From Kribbella flavida DSM 17836 (GTDB lineage Bacteria > Actinomycetota > Actinomycetes > Propionibacteriales > Kribbellaceae), in assembly GCF_000024345.1 (NCBI RefSeq), contig NC_013729.1, positions 1,984,001 to 2,048,000 on the forward strand: a stretch of DNA of 64,000 nucleotides, written 5' to 3'. This document shows positions 35,884 to 44,048 of this stretch, one piece after another (the first letter of the stretch is position 1; each line of letters begins with the position of its first letter). A model generated the notes under the pieces. That model did no database searches. It was given only the letters and a program-made list of their open reading frames with translations, and had not been told where the DNA came from. Both the position numbers and the translations under genes were made by a program.

Positions 35884-36818
35884 ATGACGCCCATGACGAA
35901 CCAACCGGTCGGCACGACGTCCGGCACCGGGGGGGTGACGGACACCGCGCGCGACGAGGCGGGCCACCTCAAGGACAGCGCCGTGGACGCCGCCCGGGAC
36001 GTGGCGGGAACCGCCAAAAGAGAAGGCGTCGGACGTGACGTCCGACGTTCGTGAGCAGACCCGGCAGTTGCTCGGACAGACGCGGGAGCAGGTCGGCCAG
36101 CAGGGCCGGCCAGCAGCGCGACCAGGCCGTTCAGGGCCTGCGGTCGATGGAGGACGAACTCCGCAGCATGGCTGAGCACGGCTCCGGCTGGGGTGCCCAA
36201 TTGGCCCGGCACGGTGCTGACTGGACCAACCAGGCCGCGGAATTCCTGGACGGTCGCGAACTCAGCGACGTGCTCGAGGACGTGCGCGACATGGCACGAC
36301 GGCGGCCGGGCCGGTTCCTGCTCGGCGCGGTGGCGGCCGGCGTGGTCGCCGGCCGGATGACCCGTGCGATGTCGGCCGGAGCCCCCGGCAGCGACAGGTC
36401 GATCGACAACGGCTACTCGGCCGGTGAGTACAGCGGCAACGGCCGCGCGGTACCGCCGCCGCCTGGCCCGGTTGGAGGTACCATGCCGCCGCCGGCCCAG
36501 CCGAGCCCTCTGGGCAGCCCGGCACCCGGTGGACCGGGCGGAGGCTACCCCGGCTCAGGTGGTCCTGGTGGACCGCCGCCGATGGGCGGCCCGGGTGGAC
36601 CTGGTACGGGTGGACCTGGCTCGGGCTACCCGGGCCCGGGCGGACCGGCCGGCGGACCGCCGCCGCCGATGGGCGGACCCGGCGGACCCGGCATGAGCAC
36701 TCCGCCGATGGGTGCCCCGGGAGGTCACCCCGTACCGCCGCAGCCGACGCCGTCGGCGCCGGATCTCGACCCTGGCGCACCGGTGCAGCCGCGGTTCGGG
36801 CCCGGATCGGGACAGTGA
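35884..36818 (+). pseudogene. Frameshifted Pro/Gly-rich membrane-associated protein
   Basis: Two single-base gains disrupt an otherwise continuous protein of about 310 residues: one in AAAA at 36016-36019 and one in GGG at 36103-36105. Removing both restores AKEKASDVTSDVREQTRQLL, then QTREQVGQQAGQQRDQAVQG and the rest. The N-terminal part is a LEA-like acidic coiled coil, followed by DVRDMARRRPGRFLLGAVAAGVVAG, an amphipathic or short membrane segment. The tail is low-complexity Gly/Pro (GGPGGPGTGGPGSGYPGPGG and similar). It heads an operon with a holin-like and a DUF3618 gene. It could be a real pseudogene or assembly error in homopolymers. Confidence 0.75.
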
Positions 36819-36819
36819 G

Positions 36820-37281
36820 ATGAGCGGGCCTTACACAGCGGGCGGCCAGGACCCGTACCTGCCGGACAACACCACTGGGTCGACCACGGCATCTCCGTCG
36901 TACGAGACCGAGTCCTTGGGCCAGATCGTCTCGCAGATCACCACGGACCTCGGCACGCTGACCCGCCAGGAGCTCGCGCTGGCCAAGGCAGAGCTGCGGG
37001 ACGAGGCGAAGCTGGCGGGCAAGGGTGCCGGGATGCTCGGCGGGGCAGCGTTCGCCGGCTGGATGCTGGCGCTGTTTGTCTCGCTGACCGTGATGTGGGC
37101 GCTGGGCGAGGTCATGCACCTGGCCTGGGCCGCGCTGATCGTGGCGGTCATCTGGGCCGTGGTGGCGGCCGTGCTGGCTTCGGCCGGGCGCAAGGCACTG
37201 AAGGAAGTCAACCCGACCCCGGAGCAGACGGTCGAGACACTCAAGGAGGACGCACAATGGCTGAAGACACGCAAGAACTGA
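36820..37281 (+). CDS. Phage-holin-like (holin-X/3_6 type) membrane protein
   Basis: A 153-residue protein. After a hydrophilic N-terminus comes SLGQIVSQITTDLGTLTRQELALAKAELRDEAK, the conserved amphipathic helix of the actinobacterial holin-3_6 family. Two membrane helices (about 70-90 and 97-120) follow, then a basic tail. In chromosomal stress clusters these proteins are not lytic holins; their function is unknown. It starts 1 bp after the previous stop and overlaps the DUF3618 gene by 25 bp. Confidence 0.88.
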   Translation: MSGPYTAGGQDPYLPDNTTGSTTASPSYETESLGQIVSQITTDLGTLTRQELALAKAELRDEAKLAGKGAGMLGGAAFAGWMLALFVSLTVMWALGEVMHLAWAALIVAVIWAVVAAVLASAGRKALKEVNPTPEQTVETLKEDAQWLKTRKN

Positions 37282-37925
37282 GACGGGACATCGAGCAGAC
37301 CCGGCAGAACCTCGGCCGTGACGTCGACGCCCTGACCGACAAGGTCAGCCCGAGCCGGGTGGTCCAGCGCCGGGTCGGCCGGGTCCGCGAGGGCGTGGAC
37401 CGGATGCGCGACCGCGTGATGGGCAAGGTCGGGTCGCTGACCGACAGCGCAGGTTCGGCCGCATCGTCGGCAGGGTCGTCGGTTGGCTCCTCGGTGCATT
37501 CCGTCGGCTCGTCCGTCCAGTCGGTCGGGTCGTCGGTGCAGGACGCCGGCAGCGCGGTCGTGCACGCGGTCGGATCCGCACCGCAGCAGGCGCGGGAGCA
37601 GACCCGTGGCGCGCCGCTGGCCGCGGGGGTGGTGGCCTTCGCGCTCGGCTATGTGCTGTCGGCCGCGCTGCCGCCGTCGAACAAGGAGCGCGAGCTCGCT
37701 CAGCAGGCGAAGGACAAGGCCGTCGACCCGCTGAAGGAGCAGGCGTCGGGCATCGCGCAGGAGCTCAAGGAGAACCTGCAGGAGCCCGCGCAGGAAGCGG
37801 TCCAGCACGTGAAGGACACCGCGGCCGAGGCGGCCGCCGAAGTGAAGGACCAGGGCCAGTCGGCCGCGCAGGACGTCAAGGGCGAGGCCCGCGACTCGGC
37901 CGAGACGGTGCGGCAGAACCGCTGA
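37257..37925 (+). CDS. DUF3618 domain-containing protein
   Basis: A 222-residue protein. The DUF3618 signature is at the N-terminus (LRRDIEQTRQNLGRDVDALTDKVSPSRVV). It is followed by a Ser/Gly repeat zone (SSVGSSVHSVGSSVQSVGSS), a membrane helix (LAAGVVAFALGYVLSAALP) and a long LEA-like acidic/basic helical tail (QQAKDKAVDPLKEQASG and similar). It commonly occurs in an operon with the holin-like gene and is associated with envelope or osmotic stress. A hairpin terminator follows. Confidence 0.9.
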   Translation: MAEDTQELRRDIEQTRQNLGRDVDALTDKVSPSRVVQRRVGRVREGVDRMRDRVMGKVGSLTDSAGSAASSAGSSVGSSVHSVGSSVQSVGSSVQDAGSAVVHAVGSAPQQAREQTRGAPLAAGVVAFALGYVLSAALPPSNKERELAQQAKDKAVDPLKEQASGIAQELKENLQEPAQEAVQHVKDTAAEAAAEVKDQGQSAAQDVKGEARDSAETVRQNR

Positions 37926-37943
37926 TGCCGTTCCGCCTTCACA

Positions 37944-37989
37944 CCCCTGACCCCCGGACTCCGCTGAAGCGGAGACCGGGGGTCAGGGC
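37944..37989 (+). terminator. Terminator after the DUF3618 gene
   Basis: CCCTGACCCCCGG and CCGGGGGTCAGGG enclose a loop that itself folds (CTCCGCTGAAGCGGAG). It forms a long GC-rich hairpin between the DUF3618 and YihY genes. Confidence 0.65.
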
Positions 37990-38031
37990 GTTTGCGGTGA
38001 CCGGAGCGCGGTGGAGCAGGGGGATCCGGCC

Positions 38032-39072
38032 ATGAACGACCACAGATCGCCCGCCGGCGACCGGTCGCCCGGCGCGGACGAGCGGTCGTCCTCCCCGGGC
38101 GACCGATCGACCAGCCAGGACGACCGGGCGGCGGCCGCGCAGCGGGACGTTCCCGGGGCAGACGCCGAGCGGCCGGGCGAGATCCCGGCCGGCGGCTGGT
38201 GGCGCATCGTCCGCCGGGCCTGGAAGGAGGCGTCGACCGACCAGGTCCCGCTGCTCGCCGCCGGCGTGGCGTTCTTCGGTTTTCTCTCCCTGTTCCCGGC
38301 GGTCGCCGCGATCGTGCTCGGCTACGGGCTGGTCGCCGAGCCGAGCCAGATGCGCTCGCAGGTCGAGGAACTGACGGCGGCGGTGCCCGCCTCGGCGCGG
38401 GACATCCTGCTCCAGCAGGTCGAATCGCTCGCCGCGGCCCCGCAACAGGGACTGGGCATCGGCCTGGTGATCGCTCTGGCAACGGCCCTGTGGAGCGCCT
38501 CGGGCGGCGTCGGTTATCTGATCAGCGCGGTCAACCTGGCCTACGACGAGGAGGAGACGCGAGGGTTCGTCAAGCGCAAGCTGCTCGCCCTCGGACTCAC
38601 TCTCGGCGCGATCGTCTTCGTGCTGCTGGCCGCCGGCCTGCTCGCGGTCGGTGCCCTGATCGACGACAGCTCGACCGTCGTCCGGGTCCTGCTGCAGGTG
38701 GCCAGGCTGGCCGTCGCGATCATCCTGATCACCATCGCGCTCGCGGTCGTCTACCGGGTCGCGCCCGACCGGGACGCGCCCAGGATGCGCTGGGTGTCGG
38801 TCGGAGCCGCGGTGGCCACCGTGATCTGGCTGCTGGCCAGCATCGGCTTCTCGGTCTACGTCTCCACCTTCGGCAACTACGCGAAGACCTACGGCAGTCT
38901 CGCCGCGGTCGCGATCCTGCTGCTGTGGTTGTGGCTGACGGCGTACGCGATCCTGCTCGGGGCCGAGATCAACGCCGAGAGCGAGCAGCAGACCGTGCGG
39001 GACACCACGAAGGGTCCGCCCCAGCCGCTCGGTGAGCGCAACGCGGTCAAGGCCGACTCCCCGCCGGGGTAG
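38032..39072 (+). CDS. YihY/virulence factor BrkB family membrane protein
   Basis: A 346-residue inner-membrane protein with six to seven predicted helices. The family core is clear: KEASTDQVPLLAAGVAFFGFLSLFPAVAAIVLGYG, LWSASGGVGYLISAVNLAYDEEETRGF and FGNYAKTYGSLAAVAILLLWLWLTAYAILLGAEINA. Its N-terminal 55 residues are hydrophilic and rich in Asp/Arg/Ser (GDRSPGADERSS type). The protein has no established function. ATG 38032 follows GGGGGATCC and has no upstream homology. Confidence 0.92.
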   Translation: MNDHRSPAGDRSPGADERSSSPGDRSTSQDDRAAAAQRDVPGADAERPGEIPAGGWWRIVRRAWKEASTDQVPLLAAGVAFFGFLSLFPAVAAIVLGYGLVAEPSQMRSQVEELTAAVPASARDILLQQVESLAAAPQQGLGIGLVIALATALWSASGGVGYLISAVNLAYDEEETRGFVKRKLLALGLTLGAIVFVLLAAGLLAVGALIDDSSTVVRVLLQVARLAVAIILITIALAVVYRVAPDRDAPRMRWVSVGAAVATVIWLLASIGFSVYVSTFGNYAKTYGSLAAVAILLLWLWLTAYAILLGAEINAESEQQTVRDTTKGPPQPLGERNAVKADSPPG

Positions 39073-39092
39073 CCGAGGCCCGCCAACGGAGA

Positions 39093-39127
39093 ACGGCCCC
39101 GCCCGGACAGTTCCGGAGCGGGGCCGT
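39093..39127. terminator. Bidirectional terminator between YihY and SDR genes
   Basis: ACGGCCCCGC (39093-39102) pairs with GCGGGGCCGT (39118-39127) around a 15-nt loop that contains CCGGACAGTTCCGG, itself a small hairpin. It separates two convergent genes. Confidence 0.75.
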
Positions 39128-39138
39128 CGTCCGTCCGG

Positions 39139-40014
39139 TCACGGCAGCGGCTTGCCGCCGGTGATGCCGATCCGCTCGCCGGTGATGTAGCTGGAGTCGT
39201 CCGACGCGAGGAACACGAACGCCGGGGCGAGCTCCGCCGGCTGCCCCGCGCGGCCGAGCGGGGTGTCCGCACCGAACTGGTCGACCTTGTCGGCCGGCAG
39301 CGTGGCCGGGATGAGCGGGGTCCAGATCGGCCCGGGGGCGACCGCGTTGACCCGAATGCCCTTCGGCGCGAGCTCTTGGGCGAGACCCTTGGTGAAGTTG
39401 AGGATCGCCGCCTTGGTGGTGGCGTAGTCGAGCAGCGCCGGCGACGGCTCGTACGCCTGGATCGAGGTCGTGTTGATGATCGTCGAACCGGCCGACAGGT
39501 GCGGCAGGGCCGCCTTGCACAGCCAGAACATCGCGTACACGTTGGTCTTCATCACCCGGTCGAACTGCTCGGTGGTGATCGCCGCGATGCCGTCCTGACC
39601 CATCTGGTAGGCGGCGTTGTTGACCAGGATGTCGAGTCCGCCGAGCTCGGCGACGCACTGGTCGACCAGGGCCTGGCAGTGCTGCTCGTCCCGGATGTCG
39701 CCCGGCGCCGCGACCGCCCGGCGGCCGGACTGCTCGACCAGCCGGCAGGTCTCGCGGGCGTCGGTCTCCTCGTCCTCGAGGTAGGAGATCAGCACGTCGG
39801 CGCCCTCGCGCGCGAACGCGATCGCGACCGCCCGGCCGATGCCGGAGTCGCCACCGGTGATCAGCGCGCGCTTGCCTTCCAGCTTGCCGCTGCCCCGGTA
39901 GCTCTGCTCCCCGTGGTCCGGCTGGAGGTCCATGTCGGCGCTCCGGCCAGGATGCTCCAGCTGCTCCGGCCCCTGGTCGTCCGGCTGCGGGTAACCCTCT
40001 GTCGGGTCGCTCAT
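39139..40014 (-). CDS. SDR family oxidoreductase (YghA/YdaD-like)
   Basis: A 291-residue short-chain dehydrogenase. NADP loop ALITGGDSGIGRAVAIAF, DILVNNAAYQ strand, catalytic Ser-Tyr-Lys in TTSIQAYEPSPALLDYATTKAAI, and a C-terminal VFLASDDSSYITGERIGITGG. The N-terminal 45 residues (PQPDDQGPEQLEHPG) are typical of the YghA/YdaD general-stress type dehydrogenases. A SigB-like promoter candidate lies upstream. Confidence 0.92.
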   Translation of the reverse strand: MSDPTEGYPQPDDQGPEQLEHPGRSADMDLQPDHGEQSYRGSGKLEGKRALITGGDSGIGRAVAIAFAREGADVLISYLEDEETDARETCRLVEQSGRRAVAAPGDIRDEQHCQALVDQCVAELGGLDILVNNAAYQMGQDGIAAITTEQFDRVMKTNVYAMFWLCKAALPHLSAGSTIINTTSIQAYEPSPALLDYATTKAAILNFTKGLAQELAPKGIRVNAVAPGPIWTPLIPATLPADKVDQFGADTPLGRAGQPAELAPAFVFLASDDSSYITGERIGITGGKPLP

Positions 40015-40076
40015 CGATGGTCCTTTCGTAGCGTCGGTGCTGTCGGCGGCGGCGGTTCGTTGCCGCCCTGTTCGCG

Positions 40077-40103
40077 GTACCCCGACGACGACTGTGCAAA
40101 AGC
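40077..40103 (-). promoter_or_regulatory. SigB-like promoter candidate for the SDR gene
   Basis: On the minus strand GCTTTT (103-98 of 40 kb) is followed by GGGTAC (40082-40077) with 15-17 bp between, about 63 bp before the SDR start codon. The -10 block fits the GGGTAC form; the -35 block is weaker. Confidence 0.35.
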
Positions 40104-40170
40104 GACCCGGGCGCGGCTGCCGCCGTCCAGGGGACACTGGTGGAGTCGAGCAGCGGCGGAAGGAGCGGGT

Positions 40171-41298
40171 GTGAAACCTGTCTGGGACGTCGTGATCGTC
40201 GGCGCGGGCCCGGCCGGAGTGGCCGCCGGCCTGGGGGTCCGGGCCGCCGCCCCCGAGCTGACCGTCGTGATGCTGGACCGGTCCGACTTCCCGCGGGACA
40301 AGACCTGCGGCGACGGGATCGCTCCGCACGTGCTCGACCTGCTCGGCGAGGTGGGCGTCACCGGCCTGCTCGACGACTGGACGCCGGTCCGGCGGCTCGC
40401 GCTGGAACGCGGTCCGCACGTCGTCGACCGCGCGATGACCCGGCCGAACTGGGTCGTGCCGCGTGAGGTGTTCGACCACCGGCTGGTGCTCGCGGCGCAG
40501 GCCGCCGGCGTACAGCTCGTCCGGCACCGGGTCCGCGGACTGAGCGTGTACCGCGACGTGGTCCGGATCGACGACCAGCTCGCGGCGAAGATCGTGATCG
40601 GCGCGGACGGCGCGGCTTCCGTCGTACGCCGGGCTGGTGGTGGCGGCCGGGGTCCGGTGGCGCTGGCTCTCCGGGGCTACGCGCCGACTCCGCCGGAGCG
40701 GGCCGGCCGGCAGGCGATCGTGTACGGGCCCGGCACGCAGCCGTCGTACGCCTGGTCGTTCGACCGGGGCGACGGGCTGTGCAACGTCGGGTACGGCGAA
40801 GCGCTGACCGCGCGGCGGCCGCATCCCACCCGGGCCGAGCTGCTGGGCAAATTGGAGCATTTGTTGCCTGGAGCCACGGCCGGCGGGGCGCAGTGGCGCG
40901 CGCACCACCTGCCGTTGTCGTCGTGGTCCTGGCGTCCCCCGGACGGCCGGGTGCTGCTGGCGGGCGATGCGGCCGGGCTGATCAACCCGATGACGGGGGA
41001 GGGCATCTACTACGCGGTCGCGACCGGTCTGCTGGCCGGTCGCGCTGCCGCGGGGGCGATCCGCACCGGCGACGAAGGCGGCGCGGGCACGGCGTACCGG
41101 GCCTCGACCCGGGTGGCGCTCGGCCGGCACCTGTGGCACACCGCGCTGGCCGCCCGGTTGAGCGGGTCGCCGCTGGTGCTCGATCGCGGAATCCGCGCGG
41201 CCGCGGCCGACCAGCGGATCTTCGACGACCTGGTCGAGCTGGGCCTCGCGGACGGCACGATCACCGGTCGGGTGCTGCGCTCGCTGGTCCGGCGCTGA
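40171..41298 (+). CDS. Geranylgeranyl reductase family flavoprotein
   Basis: A 375-residue FAD protein. N-terminal VVIVGAGPAGVAAGLGVRA, DRSDFPRDKTCGDGI (the PxxKxCGdg motif of geranylgeranyl/menaquinone reductases), GADGAASVVRR and the FAD-binding LLAGDAAGLINPMTGEGIYYA. These enzymes reduce polyprenyl chains of chlorophyll, menaquinone or archaeal-type lipids; in actinobacteria some are MenJ-like. The GTG at 40171 follows GGAAGGAGCGGGT. No adjacent menaquinone genes. Confidence 0.87.
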   Translation: MKPVWDVVIVGAGPAGVAAGLGVRAAAPELTVVMLDRSDFPRDKTCGDGIAPHVLDLLGEVGVTGLLDDWTPVRRLALERGPHVVDRAMTRPNWVVPREVFDHRLVLAAQAAGVQLVRHRVRGLSVYRDVVRIDDQLAAKIVIGADGAASVVRRAGGGGRGPVALALRGYAPTPPERAGRQAIVYGPGTQPSYAWSFDRGDGLCNVGYGEALTARRPHPTRAELLGKLEHLLPGATAGGAQWRAHHLPLSSWSWRPPDGRVLLAGDAAGLINPMTGEGIYYAVATGLLAGRAAAGAIRTGDEGGAGTAYRASTRVALGRHLWHTALAARLSGSPLVLDRGIRAAAADQRIFDDLVELGLADGTITGRVLRSLVRR

Positions 41299-41335
41299 CA
41301 ACGCCGGGCGTGCCGTTCCGCGCGTTCGCCGAGGT

Positions 41336-41361
41336 GTTTTTTCCACCGCGGTGCGGGGTAC
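41336..41361 (+). promoter_or_regulatory. SigB-like promoter candidate for DUF3140 gene
   Basis: GTTT (41336-41339), 16 bp, GGGTAC (41356-41361). This is the best match in the window to the GNNT-N14-16-GGGTAY stress promoter form. It sits 108 bp upstream of the start codon. Confidence 0.5.
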
Positions 41362-41468
41362 CCAGCGGCAGGGACATTTCGCGTCCGCGCACCGTGCGCC
41401 AGGTCGGCAGACCGCCCGGCGCGGCCCTGTTCCGTCGGGACGACCCGCCAAGACCGGAAGGACCCAGG

Positions 41469-41798
41469 ATGGCCGAGGACCGCGAGCAGATCTGGTCGGA
41501 GTTCCGCGAGGTGATCAACATGACGCCGAAGCAGTTGCGGGACTGGCTGGACACCGACGAGTCGCAGTCGGTCGGGCAGAAGTCCGGTGACGACGAGTCC
41601 GTCGGTCACCACAGCGGCCGGCGGATCGTCGAGCTGCTGGGGACCAAGAAGGCCGATCTCGGCGACGACGACTACGCCCACATGCGCAAGGTCGTCGGCT
41701 ACGTGCACCGGCACCTGGCCCAGCGCCCGAGCGGCGACGTCACCGACACTCCGTGGCGGTACTCGCTGATGAACTGGGGCCACGACCCGAAGCGCTGA
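41469..41798 (+). CDS. DUF3140 domain-containing protein
   Basis: A 109-residue protein with the family pattern MAEDREQIWSEFREVINMTP, WLDTDESQSVGQK, GHHSGRRIVELLGTKKADLGDDDYAHMRKVVGYVHRHLAQRP and WRYSLMNWGHDP. Members are small cytoplasmic actinobacterial/bacterial proteins of unknown function, often DNA-binding-like in composition. The upstream promoter candidate suggests stress control. Confidence 0.88.
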   Translation: MAEDREQIWSEFREVINMTPKQLRDWLDTDESQSVGQKSGDDESVGHHSGRRIVELLGTKKADLGDDDYAHMRKVVGYVHRHLAQRPSGDVTDTPWRYSLMNWGHDPKR

Positions 41799-41803
41799 CG
41801 ACC

Positions 41804-41848
41804 CCGCCCGGCCCCGCCGCCCCGGGCAGCGGGGCCGGGCGGTCGTCT
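41804..41848 (+). terminator. Terminator after the DUF3140 gene
   Basis: CCGCCCGGCCCCGC and GCGGGGCCGGGCGG enclose a short loop. This 14-bp perfect stem follows the stop codon. Confidence 0.75.
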
Positions 41849-41935
41849 CAAGATGCGAGCGGTTTGTCGATCCGGTCACTGATGATTCGTTTCCTTCTAC
41901 TGTGGGTGCCCAGGACGCCCCAGGGAAGGTCGGCA

Positions 41936-42060
41936 TGTTCGAGGAACCGGATGACGGCGCCGAGCGCACCGGCTGGGCGCGCTTCGGCGAGGACTGGGCC
42001 GCGACCTTGGTCGGGCTCACGCTGATCGTGCTGGTGCTGACCGGAGTGCTGCTGCCTTGA
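41936..42060 (+). CDS. 41-residue single-span membrane mini-protein
   Basis: A clear ATG-to-TGA frame. An acidic N-terminus (MFEEPDDGAERTGWARFGED) is followed by one hydrophobic helix of about 20 residues, ending LLP. The soluble-to-membrane junction resembles the very N-terminus of YeiH-type sulfate exporters, but no transporter body follows. AGGGAAGG lies 8-10 bp upstream. Either an orphan micro-protein or a remnant. Confidence 0.55.
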
Positions 42061-42084
42061 TCGATGCCTCCGACCGACGTCGAG

Positions 42085-43014
42085 TCAGCGCAGCGCCATG
42101 CGTTGGGCTTCGGTGAGCCGGTCCGGGGCCGCCGCGACCCCATAGGTGTCGGACGTCGGGCGGTCGAGTGCCAGCGGGTCGGTGAACGGCGCGAAGGCCT
42201 CGGCGTCGCGCAGCGCGTCGGTGACGCGCCCGAGCGGCCACTCCAACGCGGCCGCCAACTCAGCAGCGGTGAGTGGCCGCCGAGCGTGCAGCAGCGCGGC
42301 GAACACGGTCGCGGCGTCCTCGGCGGCAGCGGCTGACGGACCGCCGGACATGTCGTCGCTGAGTTGGGCGAAAAACCGCGCCATCTGTCGCAGCCTGGCG
42401 CCGGCCGGCGTCGCGGCATCGAACAGCTCGGTTCCCTCCGACGCCGTCCGGGCCATCTCGGCGGTGGTTCGGGCGCTGGTCGTCCAGGCACGCAGCCAGA
42501 CGTCCTCGGCGATGACGTAGTGCTCCTGGCGCTGGCCCGGATCGCGCCCGCGCTCGACCATCTCCAGCTGCTCCAGGTACCCGATCGCTTTGGACACCGA
42601 GGCGTGACTGACCCGGAGCTGCCGGACGAGCTGCGCCGCGGTCAGACTGCGCGAGTCGGTGGTGTAGAGCCGAGCCAGCACCCGCGAGGCCATCCTCGGC
42701 AGGCCGGTCGCCGTCATCGCCGCGGCGAATCGCTCCGCGAACTCCCGCACGGCCTGCGGATCGCGACCGGCGACGTCCTCCTCGCCCAGCACCCAGCCGC
42801 TGGCCGCCGACGGCCGGCGACGCGCCCGGTACGCCGTCGCGTGGTGCGCGTGATCGGGCCGGTAGCTCCGCGGACCACCGTTGCGGGTGACCTCCCGGCT
42901 CACCGTGGAGGTCGGCCGGTCCAGCTGCCGCGCGATCTCGGCGTACCCGAGTCCGTCGGCCAGTCCGGCACCGATCAACCGGCGTTCCTCGTGGGTCAGG
43001 CGGCCGCCCGGCAT
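42085..43014 (-). CDS. MarR/GbsR-type regulator with an extra N-terminal HTH
   Basis: A 309-residue regulator with two DNA-binding parts. The N-terminal 50 residues are an IS30/HTH_38-like domain (LTHEERRLIGAGLADGLGYAEIARQLDRPTSTVSREVTRNGG). A MarR/GbsR-like winged helix follows (about 110-180: AAQLVRQLRVSHASVSKAIGYLEQLEMVERGRDPG), then a C-terminal helical effector domain. It diverges from an ABC exporter gene pair and probably represses it. Start 43014 is preceded by AGGAGGAACG. Confidence 0.85.
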   Translation of the reverse strand: MPGGRLTHEERRLIGAGLADGLGYAEIARQLDRPTSTVSREVTRNGGPRSYRPDHAHHATAYRARRRPSAASGWVLGEEDVAGRDPQAVREFAERFAAAMTATGLPRMASRVLARLYTTDSRSLTAAQLVRQLRVSHASVSKAIGYLEQLEMVERGRDPGQRQEHYVIAEDVWLRAWTTSARTTAEMARTASEGTELFDAATPAGARLRQMARFFAQLSDDMSGGPSAAAAEDAATVFAALLHARRPLTAAELAAALEWPLGRVTDALRDAEAFAPFTDPLALDRPTSDTYGVAAAPDRLTEAQRMALR

Positions 43015-43136
43015 CGTTCCTCCTGGATGCTTTACCGACAGCTCATTGCACCAATCGGCCGAAATCGTTGGCAAACAAGGACCTTCAGGCGCTCGCTTGA
43101 TTGCCGACGAGCTGAACGCAACATAACTTCCCGGCC

Positions 43137-44048
43137 ATGGGAACACAAGGTGCGCTCGACGTCCGCGGTCTGCGGATGAGGTACGGCGCGGTCGACGTAC
43201 TGCACGACGTCAGCTTCCAGGCACGCTCCGGGGAGGTGCTCGCGCTGCTCGGTCCGAACGGCGCGGGCAAGACCACCACGATCGAGATTTTGGAGGGGTT
43301 CCGGGTGCGGTCGGCCGGTCAGGTCAGCGTGCTCGGGGTCGACCCGGCGCACGGCAATGAGGCCTGGCGGGCACGGCTGGGCGTCGTCCTGCAGTCGTGG
43401 CGGGACCACGGCAAGTGGCGGGTCCAGGAGCTGCTCGCCCACCTCGGCCGGTACTACGCGCCGTACTCCACGAGTGCGGTACGGCGCCCGTGGGACGCCG
43501 CCGAGCTGGTCGAGCTGGTCGGTCTGACCGATCACGCTCACCACAAGATCAGAACCCTGTCGGGTGGTCAGCGCCGCCGACTGGATGTTGCCATCGGCAT
43601 CGTCGGCCGGCCGGATCTGCTGTTCCTCGACGAGCCGACCACCGGCTTCGATCCCGCCGCCCGGTACGCCTTCCACACGCTGGTGCGGCGGCTCGCGACC
43701 GACCTGCAGACCACGATCCTGCTCACCACCCACGACCTCGACGAGGCGAGCAAGCTGGCCGACCGCATCCTCGTACTGTCCGCCGGCCGGGTCGTCGCCA
43801 GCGGCACGACGACCGAACTGACCCGGCAGATCGCAGCCCAGGACGAGGTCAGGTGGCGGCTGGACGGCCGGCAGTACGTCGAGGTGACGGCCGAGTCCAC
43901 CACCTTCGTGCGCGAGTTGTTCGCCCGGCACGGTGAGGCGGTACAGGAGCTGGAGGTCCGGCGGGCTCGGCTCGAGGACGCCTACCTGGCGTTGGTGGCG
44001 GCGGACGTGGCGGCGCAGAACGAGGCCGACCTGGAGGTGACGCGGTGA
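43137..44048 (+). CDS. ABC transporter ATP-binding protein (DrrA-like)
   Basis: A 303-residue ATPase: Walker A LLGPNGAGKTTT, Q-loop VVLQSW, signature LSGGQRRRLDVAIGI, Walker B LLFLDEPTTGFDP, and H-loop LLTTHDLDEA. The C-terminal 80 residues form the extension typical of drug or antibiotic ABC-2 exporters. Its last 4 bp overlap the permease gene. It probably exports a drug or lipid under control of the divergent MarR-like regulator. Confidence 0.93.
   Translation: MGTQGALDVRGLRMRYGAVDVLHDVSFQARSGEVLALLGPNGAGKTTTIEILEGFRVRSAGQVSVLGVDPAHGNEAWRARLGVVLQSWRDHGKWRVQELLAHLGRYYAPYSTSAVRRPWDAAELVELVGLTDHAHHKIRTLSGGQRRRLDVAIGIVGRPDLLFLDEPTTGFDPAARYAFHTLVRRLATDLQTTILLTTHDLDEASKLADRILVLSAGRVVASGTTTELTRQIAAQDEVRWRLDGRQYVEVTAESTTFVRELFARHGEAVQELEVRRARLEDAYLALVAADVAAQNEADLEVTR

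Noticed and set aside
36820..37281. A prophage, because of the holin-like gene
   Set aside because: No other phage genes are nearby; this holin-like family is a common chromosomal partner of DUF3618 proteins.
42880..43014. IS30 transposase remnant
   Set aside because: The IS30-like helix-turn-helix is in frame with a MarR-like regulator and has no DDE catalytic domain; it is a regulator, not a transposase.
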